Assembly (NCBI RefSeq): GCF_003611035.1
Contig: NZ_CP030033.1
Coordinates: 3,224,001-3,288,000, forward strand
Length of the DNA: 64,000 nucleotides
Direction of reading: 5' to 3'
Origin: Cryobacterium soli
GTDB taxonomy: Bacteria > Actinomycetota > Actinomycetes > Actinomycetales > Microbacteriaceae
Below are positions 32,872-42,299 of this stretch, piece after piece. A program made the translations under genes and the position numbers. Below the pieces are notes generated by a model. It was not told the origin of the DNA. It was given only the letters and a program-made list of their open reading frames with translations, and did no database searches. Every line of letters begins with the position of its first letter. The stretch's first letter is position 1.

Positions 32872-34272
32872 ATGAAGAGTACGGCAACCGTGATCAGTCA
32901 CGGCATTCGCGCCGGCCTGCACCGGATGCGGCCCGCACGGCTGCGACACGCACGCCGCACCCCCGCAACCCGCCGCCGCGCCATGGGACTCACCGGCTTC
33001 GCCGCCGCCCTCACACTTGCGGTCACCCTGGCCAGCCCGATCAGCCCGGCCATGGCCATCGACTACCCGACCTGGGACGAACTGCAGGCTGCCAAGTCGA
33101 ATACCGCCGCGGCCGCCAACCAGGTGACCGAGATTCAGAACCTCATCGCCGGCCTGCAGACCGAAGTCGAACGCACCCGGGCCGAGGCCGAAGCGCGCGG
33201 CCTGGAGCTGCAGGACGCCCAGGAGAAGTTCGACGACGCCAGCCGACGCGCCAGCGATCTGCAGGCCCAGGCCGACGCGAGCAAGACCCAGGCGGATGCC
33301 GCCACCCGCCAGGCCGGTCAGCTCGCCGCTCAGCTCTACCGCACCGGGGGCACCGACCTCAGCGTCAACCTCTTCATCGACGGGCAGGAAAGCGGCGAAG
33401 GCGCCGACGAACTGCTGTCGAAGCTCGGCAGCATGAGCAAGCTCGTCGAACGCAGCACCGACGTCTATGAGCAGGCCCAGACGGCCAACAACACCGCGCA
33501 GTCGCTCGGCGACCAGGCCGCGGTGGCCCAGGCCGAGCGTGAGACCCTGCGCGTCGCCGCGGAGGCCGCTATGGCGGCCGCCCAGGAGGCGGCGGACGCC
33601 GCGAATCAGGCGCTGTCGGAATCCGAAGCGCAGAGCGTCGTGCTCGCGGCCCAACTCCAGTTCATGCAGGACGCAGAGGCCACCACGGCCGCTGCCTACC
33701 AGGCCGGCGTCGTGGAACGGGCGCGCCTGGCCGAGGAAGAGCGCCAGCGCGCGGCCGCCGCAGCGGCGGCAGCGGCAGCCGCCAACCAGTCATCAGGCGG
33801 GGGAGCCACCGGCAGTGCCGGAGCGGGTCTCAGCGGCGGGTCGATCGGCAGCCAGGGCTGGGCCGTCCCGGCGGGCGGACGTATCACCGACGGGTACGGC
33901 GCTCGCGCCGTCATCTGCGGCAGCGGCGGCTGCAGCGGCGGATTCCACTACGGCACCGACATCGGCACGGGCTGCAGCGCCCCCATCTACGCCGCCGCGT
34001 CGGGAACCGTCGTCTATGCGGGCCGCCAAGGCACGTACGGCAACTTCGTGAAGATCAGTCACGGCAACGGTATCGAGACCGGTTACGCCCACATCCGCGA
34101 TGGCGGCATCTTCGTCTCGGTCGGCCAGCGCGTGGACGCAGGGCAGAACATCGCCAGCTCCGGCACGACCGGCGCATCCACCGGGTGTCACCTGCACTTC
34201 GAGGTCTTCAGCGGTGGCAACCGCATCAACGCCGTTCCATTCATGTCCGACAGGGGAGCCCCACTTGGCTGA
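32872..34272 (+). CDS. Secreted coiled-coil M23 (LytM-type) peptidoglycan hydrolase
   Basis: A 466-residue protein. A long basic N-terminus precedes the signal segment, with cleavage near AMA-IDYPTW (about residue 62). Residues about 65-300 are an Ala/Gln/Glu-rich coiled coil, resembling the regulatory hook of PcsB/EnvC-type proteins. An Ala/Gly/Ser linker leads to the M23 domain (about 325-460) with the zinc ligands of HYGTD (His359, Asp363) and HLHF (His440, His442), all present. It should cleave peptide cross-links in the wall, probably at division. The ATG at 32872 follows GGGGAG. The next gene, an NlpC/P60 hydrolase, starts eight bases before this one ends and has the same DYPxWDE opening after its signal peptide. 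Confidence 0.9.
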   Translation: MKSTATVISHGIRAGLHRMRPARLRHARRTPATRRRAMGLTGFAAALTLAVTLASPISPAMAIDYPTWDELQAAKSNTAAAANQVTEIQNLIAGLQTEVERTRAEAEARGLELQDAQEKFDDASRRASDLQAQADASKTQADAATRQAGQLAAQLYRTGGTDLSVNLFIDGQESGEGADELLSKLGSMSKLVERSTDVYEQAQTANNTAQSLGDQAAVAQAERETLRVAAEAAMAAAQEAADAANQALSESEAQSVVLAAQLQFMQDAEATTAAAYQAGVVERARLAEEERQRAAAAAAAAAAANQSSGGGATGSAGAGLSGGSIGSQGWAVPAGGRITDGYGARAVICGSGGCSGGFHYGTDIGTGCSAPIYAAASGTVVYAGRQGTYGNFVKISHGNGIETGYAHIRDGGIFVSVGQRVDAGQNIASSGTTGASTGCHLHFEVFSGGNRINAVPFMSDRGAPLG

Positions 34273-35626
34273 CACCACACCCATCCGCCGTTCACGTCGC
34301 AGCTCGGCCGCGCTGTTGTCCGCCGCGATGATCGGCTCGGTCGCCGCGTCCGTCGGCGTGGTCGCCCCCGCCTTCGCCGATCAGGACTACCCCAGCTGGG
34401 ACGAGGTCGCAAAGGCCAAGGAGAGCGAAGCGGCGAAGGCCACCCAGATCAAGAACCTGACCGGGCTGCTCGAGGGCCTGCAGACCTCGTCTGCCGAAGC
34501 GTCCAGGGGCTCCCAGATGGCCGCGGAGGCCTACCGGGTGGCCCAGGACGACCTCGACGCTGCCACGGCCCGCGAGGAGAGCCTGAACAAGCAGTCCGCT
34601 GTGGCGCAGAAGGCCGCGGACACCTCGAAGATGCGCGCCGGCCTCATCGCCGCGCACCTGGCCAAGACCGGCGCCCAGGACCTCTCGCTGAACCTGTTCC
34701 TGAACGGCAACACCGCCGACGACCTGCTCAGCCAGCTCGGCACGGCCAGCAAGCTCAGCGAGCAGTCCGAAACCATCTATCGGCAGGCCGTTCAGGACAA
34801 GAACACCGCCGAGTCTCTCATCGCGCAAGCTCAGGCCGCCACCGCCGAGCGGAAGCGCCTGAGCGCCGAATCCAAGGACAAGTACGAGTCCGCCACCGAC
34901 GCGGCCCGGAGCGCCCAGTCGGCCCTCGACACCGAGCTGGCGAAGTCGGCCGAGCTGTACGAGCAGCTCGCTCTGCTCAAGGACACCACGGCAGAGGTGG
35001 AGCGCGAGTACCAGACCGGTCTGGATGCCGCGGCCTCGGCCGCGGCGCTGGCCCGGGCTCAGGCCGCCGCAGCGGCCGCGGTCAACAACCCCGCCCAGGG
35101 CGGGTCGGCCCCGGCATCCGGTGGAGCGGCACCGGCCGCGCCCGCTGCTCCGGCTCCCGCTGCGCCCGCGCCCGCTGCACCGGCTGCTCCTGCGCCCGCG
35201 GCCCCGGCCCCGGCCGCGCCAGCGCCGTCGACGCCGTCGGCCCCCAACGCCTCCGCGGTCGAGACCGCGCTGTCGTTCGCCCGCGGCCAGCTCGGCAAGG
35301 CCTACCAACTGGGCGGCTCAGGGCCCGACGTCTGGGATTGCTCTGGGCTCACCAAGGCTGCCTACGCGGCCGCAGGCATCTACATCGGCACGCACTCGGC
35401 CACCAACCAGTACAACACCATGGCCAGTCAGGGCAAGCTCGTGTCGTTCTCGCAGGTGCAGGTCGGCGACCTGGTCTTCTGGGGCTCACCGGGCAACTAC
35501 TATCACGTGGCGATCTATGTCGGCGGTGGGCAGATCCTCGAGGCGCCCGACGTCGGCAAGCCTGTCCGGGTGCACAGCATCTGGTCGGCCGGCGAGGTCG
35601 CGCCCTATGTGGGTCGGCCCAGCTGA
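34265..35626 (+). CDS. Secreted coiled-coil NlpC/P60 peptidoglycan hydrolase
   Basis: A 453-residue protein starting at TTG 34265, six bases after AGGGGAG; the longer open frame upstream lies inside the M23 gene. A signal peptide (about 1-40, VVAPAFA) is followed by DQDYPSWDEVAKAK and a coiled coil (about 45-265). An Ala/Pro linker (about 275-325) leads to the NlpC/P60 domain, with catalytic Cys359 (WDCSGLTK) and His414 (YYHVAIYVG). It should hydrolyse the D-Glu-to-mDap-type bond or its equivalent in stem peptides, like RipA. Overlap with the M23 gene shows co-expression. A bidirectional terminator follows. Confidence 0.91.
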   Translation: MADTTPIRRSRRSSAALLSAAMIGSVAASVGVVAPAFADQDYPSWDEVAKAKESEAAKATQIKNLTGLLEGLQTSSAEASRGSQMAAEAYRVAQDDLDAATAREESLNKQSAVAQKAADTSKMRAGLIAAHLAKTGAQDLSLNLFLNGNTADDLLSQLGTASKLSEQSETIYRQAVQDKNTAESLIAQAQAATAERKRLSAESKDKYESATDAARSAQSALDTELAKSAELYEQLALLKDTTAEVEREYQTGLDAAASAAALARAQAAAAAAVNNPAQGGSAPASGGAAPAAPAAPAPAAPAPAAPAAPAPAAPAPAAPAPSTPSAPNASAVETALSFARGQLGKAYQLGGSGPDVWDCSGLTKAAYAAAGIYIGTHSATNQYNTMASQGKLVSFSQVQVGDLVFWGSPGNYYHVAIYVGGGQILEAPDVGKPVRVHSIWSAGEVAPYVGRPS

Positions 35627-35636
35627 CCTCGGCCCG

Positions 35637-35684
35637 TTAACGACCGAAGCCGCTCCCCGTCAGGGAAGCGGCTTCGGTCGTTAA
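35637..35684. terminator. Bidirectional terminator hairpin between NlpC/P60 gene and ppa
   Basis: Arms 35637-35654 and 35667-35684 are exact reverse complements over 18 bases with a 12-base loop, itself partly able to pair (CCC/GGG). TTAA at both outer ends gives weak T-tracts each way. It lies between convergent genes. Confidence 0.88.
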
Positions 35685-35696
35685 GCGGATGCGGGG

Positions 35697-36188
35697 TCAG
35701 TGACCCTCGTCCACGAGCTTCTTGAGCCCGTCACGCACGATCTGGTCGGCCTCAGCGGCGTCGCCCCAGCCCTCGGTCTTGACCCACTTGTTGGGTTCGA
35801 GGTCCTTGTAGTGCTCGAAGAAGTGCTCGATCTCCTTGCGGGTGTACTCCGGGATGTCGGTGACGTCCTGGATGTGCTCCCAGCGCGGGTCGCCAGCGGG
35901 AACCGCGATGACCTTGGCGTCTGAGCCGCCGTCGTCGGTCATGTTGAACACGCCGACGGGGCGCACGGACACGCCGACGCCGGGGAACAGCGGGAAGTCG
36001 AGCAGCACCAGGACGTCGACGGGGTCGCCGTCCAGGCCCAGGGTGTTCTCGAAGAACCCGTAATCGGTGGGGTACACGAAGCTCGTGTACAGCACCCGGT
36101 CGAGGTAGACCCGACCGGTTTCGTGGTCCACCTCGTACTTGTTGCGGCTACCGCGTGGGATTTCAATGACTGCGTCGTATTCGGCCAT
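35697..36188 (-). CDS. ppa: Inorganic pyrophosphatase (family I)
   Basis: A 163-residue cytoplasmic enzyme that hydrolyses pyrophosphate to phosphate and drives biosynthetic reactions forward. The metal-binding signature is intact as [10 protein letters not shown] (about residues 53-62), and [13 protein letters not shown] and YPTDYGF supply further active-site residues. Length is normal for actinobacterial family I enzymes. AGGGAGAG precedes the ATG. The gene is divergent from tilS with only 45 bases between the starts, so the two promoters must overlap or nearly so. In mycobacteria dacB lies between ppa and tilS; it is absent here. Confidence 0.96.
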   Translation of the reverse strand: MAEYDAVIEIPRGSRNKYEVDHETGRVYLDRVLYTSFVYPTDYGFFENTLGLDGDPVDVLVLLDFPLFPGVGVSVRPVGVFNMTDDGGSDAKVIAVPAGDPRWEHIQDVTDIPEYTRKEIEHFFEHYKDLEPNKWVKTEGWGDAAEADQIVRDGLKKLVDEGH

Positions 36189-36233
36189 GGCCGTCTCTCT
36201 CCCTTATTCGAAGTCTGCGGATAACGTTACTGG

Positions 36234-37265
36234 ATGGAGTCCACCCGCCGCCCGCGACTGTCACCGGCCATCGCCGACCTCCGCCGCGCCGTACGGGAGC
36301 TGTTGCCGGAAAGCGGCCTGGTGCTCGTGGGACTGAGCGGCGGGGCGGATTCGCTGGCGCTGGCCGCCGCGACGGCATTCGAGGCGCCGCGGGCCGGGCT
36401 GCGCGCCGGAGCCGTGATCGTCGACCACGGCCTGCAGCCGGGCTCGGCCGGGGTCGCCCTCGCCGCCGCCGCCCAGGCCTCCGGCCTCGGCCTCGACCCG
36501 GTCCTGGTGCAGACGGTCGCCGTGACGGATGCCGACGGCGACGGACCAGAGGCCGCCGCCCGCACCGCACGCTACGCGGCCTTCGACACCGCCCTGGAGC
36601 GGACCGGGGCCACCGCCGTGCTGCTCGGCCACACTCTCGACGACCAGGCCGAGACGGTGCTGCTGGGCATCGCCAGGGGGTCGGGGGCCACGAGCCTGCA
36701 CGGAATGGCGCGGGTCGCCGGACGCTACCGGCGCCCGCTGCTCGGCATCCGCCGCGCCCAGACCCGGCAGGCCTGCCTCGACGCGGGACTCACCGCCTGG
36801 TCCGATCCGCAGAACGTCGACCCCCGGTACGCCAGGGTGCGGGTGCGCGAGAGCGTGCTGCCGCTGCTCGAGACCGAGCTCGGCCCCGGCATCGCCGAGG
36901 CGCTGGCCCGCACCGCCGTGACGCTGCGGGAGGACGCCGCTGCCCTCGACGCACTGGTGCCCGAGTTGCTGGCCGGCGCGGTCACCGTGGGGGAGTCCGG
37001 CACGTCGGTGCGGGTGGCTGCACTGGCCGCCCAGCCGGCCGCCCTGAGGCAGCGGATGATCCGGACGGTGGCCGCCGACGGGTTCGGCGCGGCGCTCGAA
37101 CGGAGCCACACCCTGGCCGTCGCCCGGCTGGTCACGCATTGGCACGGGCAGAAGGCTCTCGACCTGCCAGGCGTTAGAGTGGAAAGGCAGGGGGACATGC
37201 TCTTCTTTTCGGCACCTCGACACACCCAGAACAAAGGACCTTTCCGCTCCCATGGAACCTCGTGA
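36234..37265 (+). CDS. tilS: tRNA(Ile)-lysidine synthetase
   Basis: A 343-residue N-type ATP pyrophosphatase. It attaches lysine to C34 of tRNA-Ile(CAU), changing it to read AUA. The PP-loop SGGADS is at residues 35-40, followed by VDHGLQPGS and [19 protein letters not shown], the family blocks. The C-terminal part is short, as in other actinobacterial TilS proteins. It heads a long rightward operon (hpt, ftsH, folate genes, panC, lysS) and overlaps hpt by 14 bases. Confidence 0.93.
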   Translation: MESTRRPRLSPAIADLRRAVRELLPESGLVLVGLSGGADSLALAAATAFEAPRAGLRAGAVIVDHGLQPGSAGVALAAAAQASGLGLDPVLVQTVAVTDADGDGPEAAARTARYAAFDTALERTGATAVLLGHTLDDQAETVLLGIARGSGATSLHGMARVAGRYRRPLLGIRRAQTRQACLDAGLTAWSDPQNVDPRYARVRVRESVLPLLETELGPGIAEALARTAVTLREDAAALDALVPELLAGAVTVGESGTSVRVAALAAQPAALRQRMIRTVAADGFGAALERSHTLAVARLVTHWHGQKALDLPGVRVERQGDMLFFSAPRHTQNKGPFRSHGTS

Positions 37266-37812
37266 CATTGACGGCGACCTCACCGAAATCCTGATCGAGG
37301 AGGCCGAGATCCGGGCCCGACTGGCCGAGATGTCACGGCAGATCGAAGCGGACTACGCCGGCAAGGACCTGCTCCTGGTGGGCGTGCTCAAGGGCGCGGT
37401 CATGGTCATGGCCGACCTGGCCCGCGAACTCGTGCACCCGGTGACCATGGACTGGATGGCCGTCAGCTCGTACGGCTCCGGCACGCAGTCCAGCGGAGTG
37501 GTGCGCATCCTCAAGGACCTCGACACCGATCTGCACGGCCGTCACGTGCTCATCGTCGAGGACATCATCGACTCCGGCCTCACCCTCTCCTGGCTGATGG
37601 CCAACCTCAATTCGCGCGGCCCCGCCTCGCTGGAGATCTGTGCGCTGCTGCGGAAGCCCGCTGCTGCGCGCGTCGAGATCGACGTGAAATACCTCGGCTT
37701 CGACATCCCCAACCAGTTCGTCGTGGGCTACGGCCTGGACTACGCCGAGAAGTACCGCAACCTGCGCTCGGTCGGGGTGCTCGCACCGCACGTGTACTCC
37801 ACGGGCGAGTAG
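37252..37812 (+). CDS. hpt: Hypoxanthine phosphoribosyltransferase
   Basis: A 186-residue purine salvage enzyme that joins hypoxanthine or guanine to PRPP, giving IMP or GMP. The PRPP-binding loop is [18 protein letters not shown], and [13 protein letters not shown] matches the N-terminal loop of the family. The ATG lies within the end of tilS, with AAAGGA further upstream than usual, so translational coupling is likely. tilS-hpt-ftsH is a widely conserved bacterial gene order. A 74-base gap separates it from ftsH. Confidence 0.95.
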   Translation: MEPRDIDGDLTEILIEEAEIRARLAEMSRQIEADYAGKDLLLVGVLKGAVMVMADLARELVHPVTMDWMAVSSYGSGTQSSGVVRILKDLDTDLHGRHVLIVEDIIDSGLTLSWLMANLNSRGPASLEICALLRKPAAARVEIDVKYLGFDIPNQFVVGYGLDYAEKYRNLRSVGVLAPHVYSTGE

Positions 37813-37886
37813 CGCCACTTCCCGGGGTACTCCAGTTCCCCTTTGGGCGAACACTCGGTGTTCCCCCAGTGCGGGAGCGGTAGCCT

Positions 37887-39908
37887 GTGACCACCATGAA
37901 CGTCAAGAAACTTCTGCGCGGGCCGCTCCTCTACATCATCCTTGCGGTAATAGCCGTCTGGGTGGGGTCGAGCCTCCTCACCATGTCGGGCTTCCGCGAG
38001 ATCTCCACCCAGCAAGGGTTGGACTTCCTGAAGGACGGCAAGGTCTCCGAGGCCAAGATCGTCGACGGCGACCAGCGCGTCGACCTCACCCTCACCAAGG
38101 CCGATGCCACCTACGGCGAGCAGGTGCAGTTCTACTACGTCGCCCCGCGCGGCGAAGAGGTCGTGAACGCCGTCACGGCCGCTGACCCCAAGGACGGCTT
38201 CACCGACGAGGTGCCCCAGTCCAGCTGGTTCCTCTCGCTGCTGGGCATCCTCCTGCCGGTGCTCCTGATCGGTGCGTTCTTCTGGCTGATGCTCTCCGGC
38301 ATGCAGGGTGGCGGCAACAAGGTCATGCAGTTCGGCAAGTCCAAGGCCAAGCTGGTCTCCAAGGAGACCCCGCAGGTGAGCTTCGCCGATGTCGCCGGAG
38401 CCGACGAGGCCATCGAGGAACTGCAGGAGATCAAGGACTTCCTCAAGGAACCGGCCAAGTTCCAGGCCGTCGGCGCGCGGATCCCCAAGGGTGTGCTGCT
38501 CTACGGCCCTCCCGGAACCGGTAAGACCCTGCTGGCCCGCGCCGTCGCCGGCGAGGCCGGGGTGCCGTTCTACTCCATCTCCGGATCCGACTTCGTCGAG
38601 ATGTTCGTGGGTGTCGGCGCCAGCCGGGTGCGCGACCTGTTCCAACAGGCCAAGGAGAACTCCCCGGCGATCATCTTCGTCGACGAGATCGACGCCGTCG
38701 GCCGCCACCGCGGTGCCGGCATGGGCGGCGGGCACGACGAACGCGAGCAGACCCTCAACCAGCTGCTGGTCGAGATGGACGGCTTCGACGTCAAGACCAA
38801 CGTGATCCTCATCGCGGCGACCAACCGCCCCGACATCCTCGACCCTGCGCTGCTGCGCCCCGGCCGCTTCGACCGGCAGATCGGCGTGGACGCGCCGGAC
38901 ATGCTCGGCCGCAAGCGCATCCTCGAGGTGCACGCCAAGGGCAAGCCCATGGCCGCCGGAGTCGACCTCGAGGTGCTCGCCCGCAAGACGCCCGGCTTCA
39001 CCGGTGCCGACCTGGCCAACGTGCTCAACGAGGCCGCGCTGCTCACCGCGCGCTCGAACGCCCAGCTGATCGACAACCGCGCCCTCGACGAGGCCGTCGA
39101 CCGTGTGATGGCCGGCCCGCAGCGTCGCACCCGCGTCATGCGCGACCAGGAGAAGCTCATCACCGCGTACCACGAAGGCGGACACGCCCTCGTGGCGACG
39201 GCCATGCGCAACACCGACCCGGTCACGAAGATCACCATCCTGCCGCGCGGCCGTGCCCTCGGCTACACGATGGTGATGCCCCTCGAGGACCGCTACTCGG
39301 TGTCACGCAATGAACTGCTCGACCAGCTCGCCTATGCCATGGGCGGTCGAGTCGCGGAGGAGATCATCTTCCACGACCCCACCACGGGCGCGTCGAACGA
39401 CATCGAGAAGGCCACAGCCACGGCCCGCAAGATGGTCACCGAATTCGGCATGAGCTCGGACGTCGGTCCGCTCAAGCTCGGTTCGGCATCCGGCGAGATG
39501 ATGTTCGGCCGCGACATGGGGCACCAGCGCGACTACTCGGAGCGGCTCGCCGAGCGGGTGGACACCGAGGTGCGCCAGCTGCTCGAGAACGCGCACGACG
39601 AGGCGTACACGGTGATCAACGCCAACCGTGCGATCCTCGACGACCTCGCCGCGAAGCTGCTCGAGCACGAGACGCTCGACCAGACCGCCCTGGTGGAGAT
39701 CTTCGCCGGCGTGCAGAAGCTGCCGCCGCGTCCGCAGTGGCTCTCCAGCGACAAGCGTCCGGTCTCCGACCTGCCTCCCATCGCGATGCCCGCGCCGAAG
39801 GCCCCTATTGACGGTGCGGCCGTCGACGGCGGCATCTCCAGCGGCGGCGCCGAGACCGACAAGCCCAAGCGCGCGCCGGCCCGCAAACCCCGCCCCGCGA
39901 CCGCGTAG
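37887..39908 (+). CDS. ftsH: ATP-dependent zinc metalloprotease FtsH
   Basis: A 673-residue membrane protease that degrades unneeded or damaged membrane and cytosolic proteins. Two helices (about 14-32 and 115-136) flank an external domain. The AAA+ domain has Walker A GPPGTGKT (207-214), Walker B IIFVDEID (262-269) and the SRH region [19 protein letters not shown]. The peptidase zinc motif is HEGGH (429-433); most FtsH proteins have HEAGH, but the metal ligands are intact. A Pro/Ala/Lys-rich tail ends the protein. GTG at 37887 lies nine bases after GGGAG; ATG at 37896 is the alternative. Confidence 0.96.
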   Translation: MTTMNVKKLLRGPLLYIILAVIAVWVGSSLLTMSGFREISTQQGLDFLKDGKVSEAKIVDGDQRVDLTLTKADATYGEQVQFYYVAPRGEEVVNAVTAADPKDGFTDEVPQSSWFLSLLGILLPVLLIGAFFWLMLSGMQGGGNKVMQFGKSKAKLVSKETPQVSFADVAGADEAIEELQEIKDFLKEPAKFQAVGARIPKGVLLYGPPGTGKTLLARAVAGEAGVPFYSISGSDFVEMFVGVGASRVRDLFQQAKENSPAIIFVDEIDAVGRHRGAGMGGGHDEREQTLNQLLVEMDGFDVKTNVILIAATNRPDILDPALLRPGRFDRQIGVDAPDMLGRKRILEVHAKGKPMAAGVDLEVLARKTPGFTGADLANVLNEAALLTARSNAQLIDNRALDEAVDRVMAGPQRRTRVMRDQEKLITAYHEGGHALVATAMRNTDPVTKITILPRGRALGYTMVMPLEDRYSVSRNELLDQLAYAMGGRVAEEIIFHDPTTGASNDIEKATATARKMVTEFGMSSDVGPLKLGSASGEMMFGRDMGHQRDYSERLAERVDTEVRQLLENAHDEAYTVINANRAILDDLAAKLLEHETLDQTALVEIFAGVQKLPPRPQWLSSDKRPVSDLPPIAMPAPKAPIDGAAVDGGISSGGAETDKPKRAPARKPRPATA

Positions 39909-39918
39909 AGCGGCGCCC

Positions 39919-40488
39919 GTGGGAGTCGACCAGCCACGCATCCAGGCGGCCGTCGCCGAGATCCTCGCCGCCATCGGCGAGGATCCCGGGCGGCCCGGTC
40001 TGGAGACCACGCCGGAGCGGGTTGCCTCCGCGTACGCGGAGTTCTTCTCCGGCCTCGGCACCGACCCGCTCGAGCACCTACGGGACAGCGTGCCCGTTGG
40101 GGAGCGCACCGGCGAGCTCGTGCTGCTGCGCGACATAGAGTTCCGGTCCGTCTGCGAACACCACCTGCTGCCCTTCCTCGGCACCGCGCACCTCGCCTAC
40201 CTGCCCGGCGACCGCATCGTGGGCCTGGGCAAGCTCGCCGCCGTGGTGGAGACACTCGCGGCCCGGCCTCAGCTGCAGGAACGGCTCACCGAGGAGATCG
40301 CTGACGCCCTCGAGGCCGGCCTCGCGCCGCGCGGCATCCTCGTTGTTCTCGACGCCAGCCACGGATGTGTCACCACGCGCGGTCCGCGCCAGTCCCGCAG
40401 CTCCACCGTCACCATGGCCAGCCGCGGCGAGCTTGCCCAGCCGGTGGCGCGTTCCGAGATCATGGCCCTCATCGGCGGCTCGCTGTGA
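39919..40488 (+). CDS. folE: GTP cyclohydrolase I
   Basis: A 189-residue enzyme that converts GTP to 7,8-dihydroneopterin triphosphate, the first step of folate synthesis. Zinc ligands and active-site residues are in CEHHLLPF (Cys and His) and HGCVTTRG. ETTPERVASAYAEFFSG is the usual N-terminal block. The GTG at 39919, ten bases after the ftsH stop, gives the usual family length; the open frame upstream lies inside ftsH. It is followed 13 bases later by folP, so folate genes are co-transcribed with ftsH. Confidence 0.95.
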   Translation: MGVDQPRIQAAVAEILAAIGEDPGRPGLETTPERVASAYAEFFSGLGTDPLEHLRDSVPVGERTGELVLLRDIEFRSVCEHHLLPFLGTAHLAYLPGDRIVGLGKLAAVVETLAARPQLQERLTEEIADALEAGLAPRGILVVLDASHGCVTTRGPRQSRSSTVTMASRGELAQPVARSEIMALIGGSL

Positions 40489-40501
40489 CCGGGGCACCGC
40501 G

Positions 40502-41308
40502 GTGACCCTCGTCATGGGTGTGCTCAACGTCACACCGGACTCCTTCAGCGACGGCGGACGCTGGGCCAGCACTGAAGCGGCCGTTCGCCACGCCCTCGAC
40601 CTGCACGCCGACGGCGCCGACCTCATCGATGTCGGCGGCGAGTCCACCCGGCCCGGTGCCGCCCGGGTGACTCCCGAGGTGGAGCAAGGCCGGGTGCTCC
40701 CGGTGATCGCCGAACTGCACCGCCGCGGCATCGTCACGAGTGTCGACACTCTCAACGCCCAGACCGCCGAGCGGGCCGCTGACGCCGGCGCCGACATCAT
40801 CAACGATGTCTCCGGCGGCCTGGGCGACCCCGGCATGGCAGCAGTGGTGGCACGCACCGGGCTCACCTACATCGCCATGCACTGGCGCGGCCATGCCCGC
40901 ACCATGGACACCCTCGCCGTCTACGACGACGTGGTCGCCACGGTCGTCGCCGAACTGACCGACCGGGTCGCCGGGCTCGAAGCGGCCGGCGTCAAGCGCG
41001 GCCAGATCGTCCTCGACCCCGGGTTGGGCTTCAGCAAGGACGCCGAGCAGAACTGGCGCCTGCTCGGCCGGCTGGACGCGTTCTCGGAGCTCGGACTGCC
41101 CGTCATGGTCGGCGCCTCGCGCAAGCGGTTCCTGGCCGCTCTGCTGCCCGATGACGCGCCCATCGTGGACCGCGATCTGCCGACCGCAGTGCTCAGCGTG
41201 CTCGCCGCCCAGGCCGGCATGTGGGCCGTCCGCGTGCACGACGTGGCCGGAACCCGAACCGCCCTTAACGTGCTGGCCCGGGTCGAGTCGGCCAGAATAG
41301 GGTCATGA
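40502..41308 (+). CDS. folP: Dihydropteroate synthase
   Basis: A 268-residue TIM-barrel enzyme that joins p-aminobenzoate to 6-hydroxymethyl-dihydropterin diphosphate; it is the sulfonamide target. VMGVLNVTPDSFSDGG and DLIDVGGESTRPGA are the two signature blocks, with DIINDVSGG and GASRKRFL further on. GTG at 40502 starts just before the first strand; ATG at 40514 would shorten the protein by four residues. Its end overlaps folB (ATGA). Confidence 0.95.
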   Translation: MTLVMGVLNVTPDSFSDGGRWASTEAAVRHALDLHADGADLIDVGGESTRPGAARVTPEVEQGRVLPVIAELHRRGIVTSVDTLNAQTAERAADAGADIINDVSGGLGDPGMAAVVARTGLTYIAMHWRGHARTMDTLAVYDDVVATVVAELTDRVAGLEAAGVKRGQIVLDPGLGFSKDAEQNWRLLGRLDAFSELGLPVMVGASRKRFLAALLPDDAPIVDRDLPTAVLSVLAAQAGMWAVRVHDVAGTRTALNVLARVESARIGS

Positions 41309-41730
41309 GCACCGACTCGATCACCCTCACCGGGCTGCGGATCACCGCCCACCACGGTGTCTTCGACTTCGAACGCGAGAACGGCCAGGAGTTCGTCATC
41401 GACGTCACCGTGTGGCTGGATTTCCGCGCGGCGGCCTCCGGCGACGACCTCGCCCGCACCATCCACTACGGCGAACTAGCCGTCGAGGTGGCGGACGCCG
41501 TGCGGCGCGACCCCGTAGATCTCATCGAGACCCTGGCCGAGCGGATCGCCGACGTGGTTCTCGCGCACGAGGCCGCCGAACGGGTGCGCGTCACGGTGCA
41601 CAAACCGCAGGCGCCCATCGAGATCCCGTTCGCGGATGTCTCGGTTCAGATTGAACGCGCGCAGATTGAACGCACGCAGATCGAACGCGCGCTGCCGGCC
41701 ACGGCCCACTCGGAAGGGAGCCGAGCATGA
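41305..41730 (+). CDS. folB: Dihydroneopterin aldolase
   Basis: A 141-residue enzyme that cleaves dihydroneopterin to 6-hydroxymethyl-dihydropterin. ITLTGLRITAHHGVFDFERENGQEFVIDV is the family start, and the active-site lysine should be in VTVHKPQAPI. The last 25 residues or so are an extension containing QIERA-QIERT-QIERA, made by a 15-bp DNA repeat; this is not part of the usual fold. The start overlaps the folP stop and the stop overlaps folK (ATGA both times). Confidence 0.94.
   Translation: MSTDSITLTGLRITAHHGVFDFERENGQEFVIDVTVWLDFRAAASGDDLARTIHYGELAVEVADAVRRDPVDLIETLAERIADVVLAHEAAERVRVTVHKPQAPIEIPFADVSVQIERAQIERTQIERALPATAHSEGSRA
41647..41691 (+). repeat. Three 15-bp tandem repeats at the 3' end of folB
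   Basis: Units at 41647-41661, 41662-41676 and 41677-41691 (CAGATTGAACGCGCG with single-base changes) encode QIERA/QIERT/QIERA. The frame is kept. This is likely a slippage product in a tolerant C-terminal tail. Confidence 0.9.
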
Positions 41731-42299
41731 CGCGGACCAACGACACGCCGCAGACCGCCGTGCTGGCCCTCGGCAGCAACCTCGGCGACCGGGAGGCCAC
41801 CCTGGCCGCCGCCGTGCGGGAGATCGCCGACCTGACCGGCGCGGAACTCACCGCGATCTCACCCGTGTACGCCTCGGACGCCGTGAAACCCGACGGTGTA
41901 GACCTCGACGCCCCCGGCTACCTCAACCTCGTGGTGAGCCTGCTCTGGTCGGGTGACCCGCACGCCCTGCTCGACGCCGTCAACGACATCGAGAACGCCC
42001 ACGGCCGGGTGCGCGAGGAACGCTGGGGCGACCGCACGCTGGACATCGACCTCATCTGCGTGGGCGACCTGCAGATCGACGACGACAGGCTCACCCTGCC
42101 GCACCCCCACGCCGCCGAGCGCGACTTCGTGCTCGCGCCCTGGGCCGATATCGACCCGGACGCCGAGATCCCCGGCCGCGGCCGGGTCACCGAACTTCTG
42201 GCCGTGGCCGACCGCACCGCCAGGGCGCATCCGGTCTCGGCCAGCACCGACCCCGCCCACACCGAGGTCGCCCCCGGTCTGCAGGAGCCCCGGCCATGA
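41727..42299 (+). CDS. folK: 6-hydroxymethyl-7,8-dihydropterin pyrophosphokinase
   Basis: A 190-residue kinase that transfers pyrophosphate from ATP to hydroxymethyl-dihydropterin, supplying FolP. VLALGSNLGDRE is the N-terminal block, and the HPPK signature is DRTLDIDLICVGD, with the metal-binding aspartates; LPHPHAAERDFVLAPWADIDPD follows. The tail after about residue 165 is poorly conserved. It overlaps folB and the next gene by four bases each, so folE-P-B-K form one translational chain. Confidence 0.95.
   Translation: MTRTNDTPQTAVLALGSNLGDREATLAAAVREIADLTGAELTAISPVYASDAVKPDGVDLDAPGYLNLVVSLLWSGDPHALLDAVNDIENAHGRVREERWGDRTLDIDLICVGDLQIDDDRLTLPHPHAAERDFVLAPWADIDPDAEIPGRGRVTELLAVADRTARAHPVSASTDPAHTEVAPGLQEPRP

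Noticed and set aside
32606..32875. Plus-strand frame of 89 codons before the M23 gene
   Set aside because: It covers the tRNA promoter and the inverted repeat, has no ribosome-binding site and no recognisable features.
32536..33654. Minus-strand frame of 372 codons
   Set aside because: It spans tRNA-Glu, the tRNA promoter and the antisense of the M23 gene, so it cannot be a real protein gene.
37740..39185. Minus-strand frame of 481 codons opposite ftsH
   Set aside because: It is a mirror of the conserved ftsH coding sequence and has no ribosome-binding site or recognisable domain.
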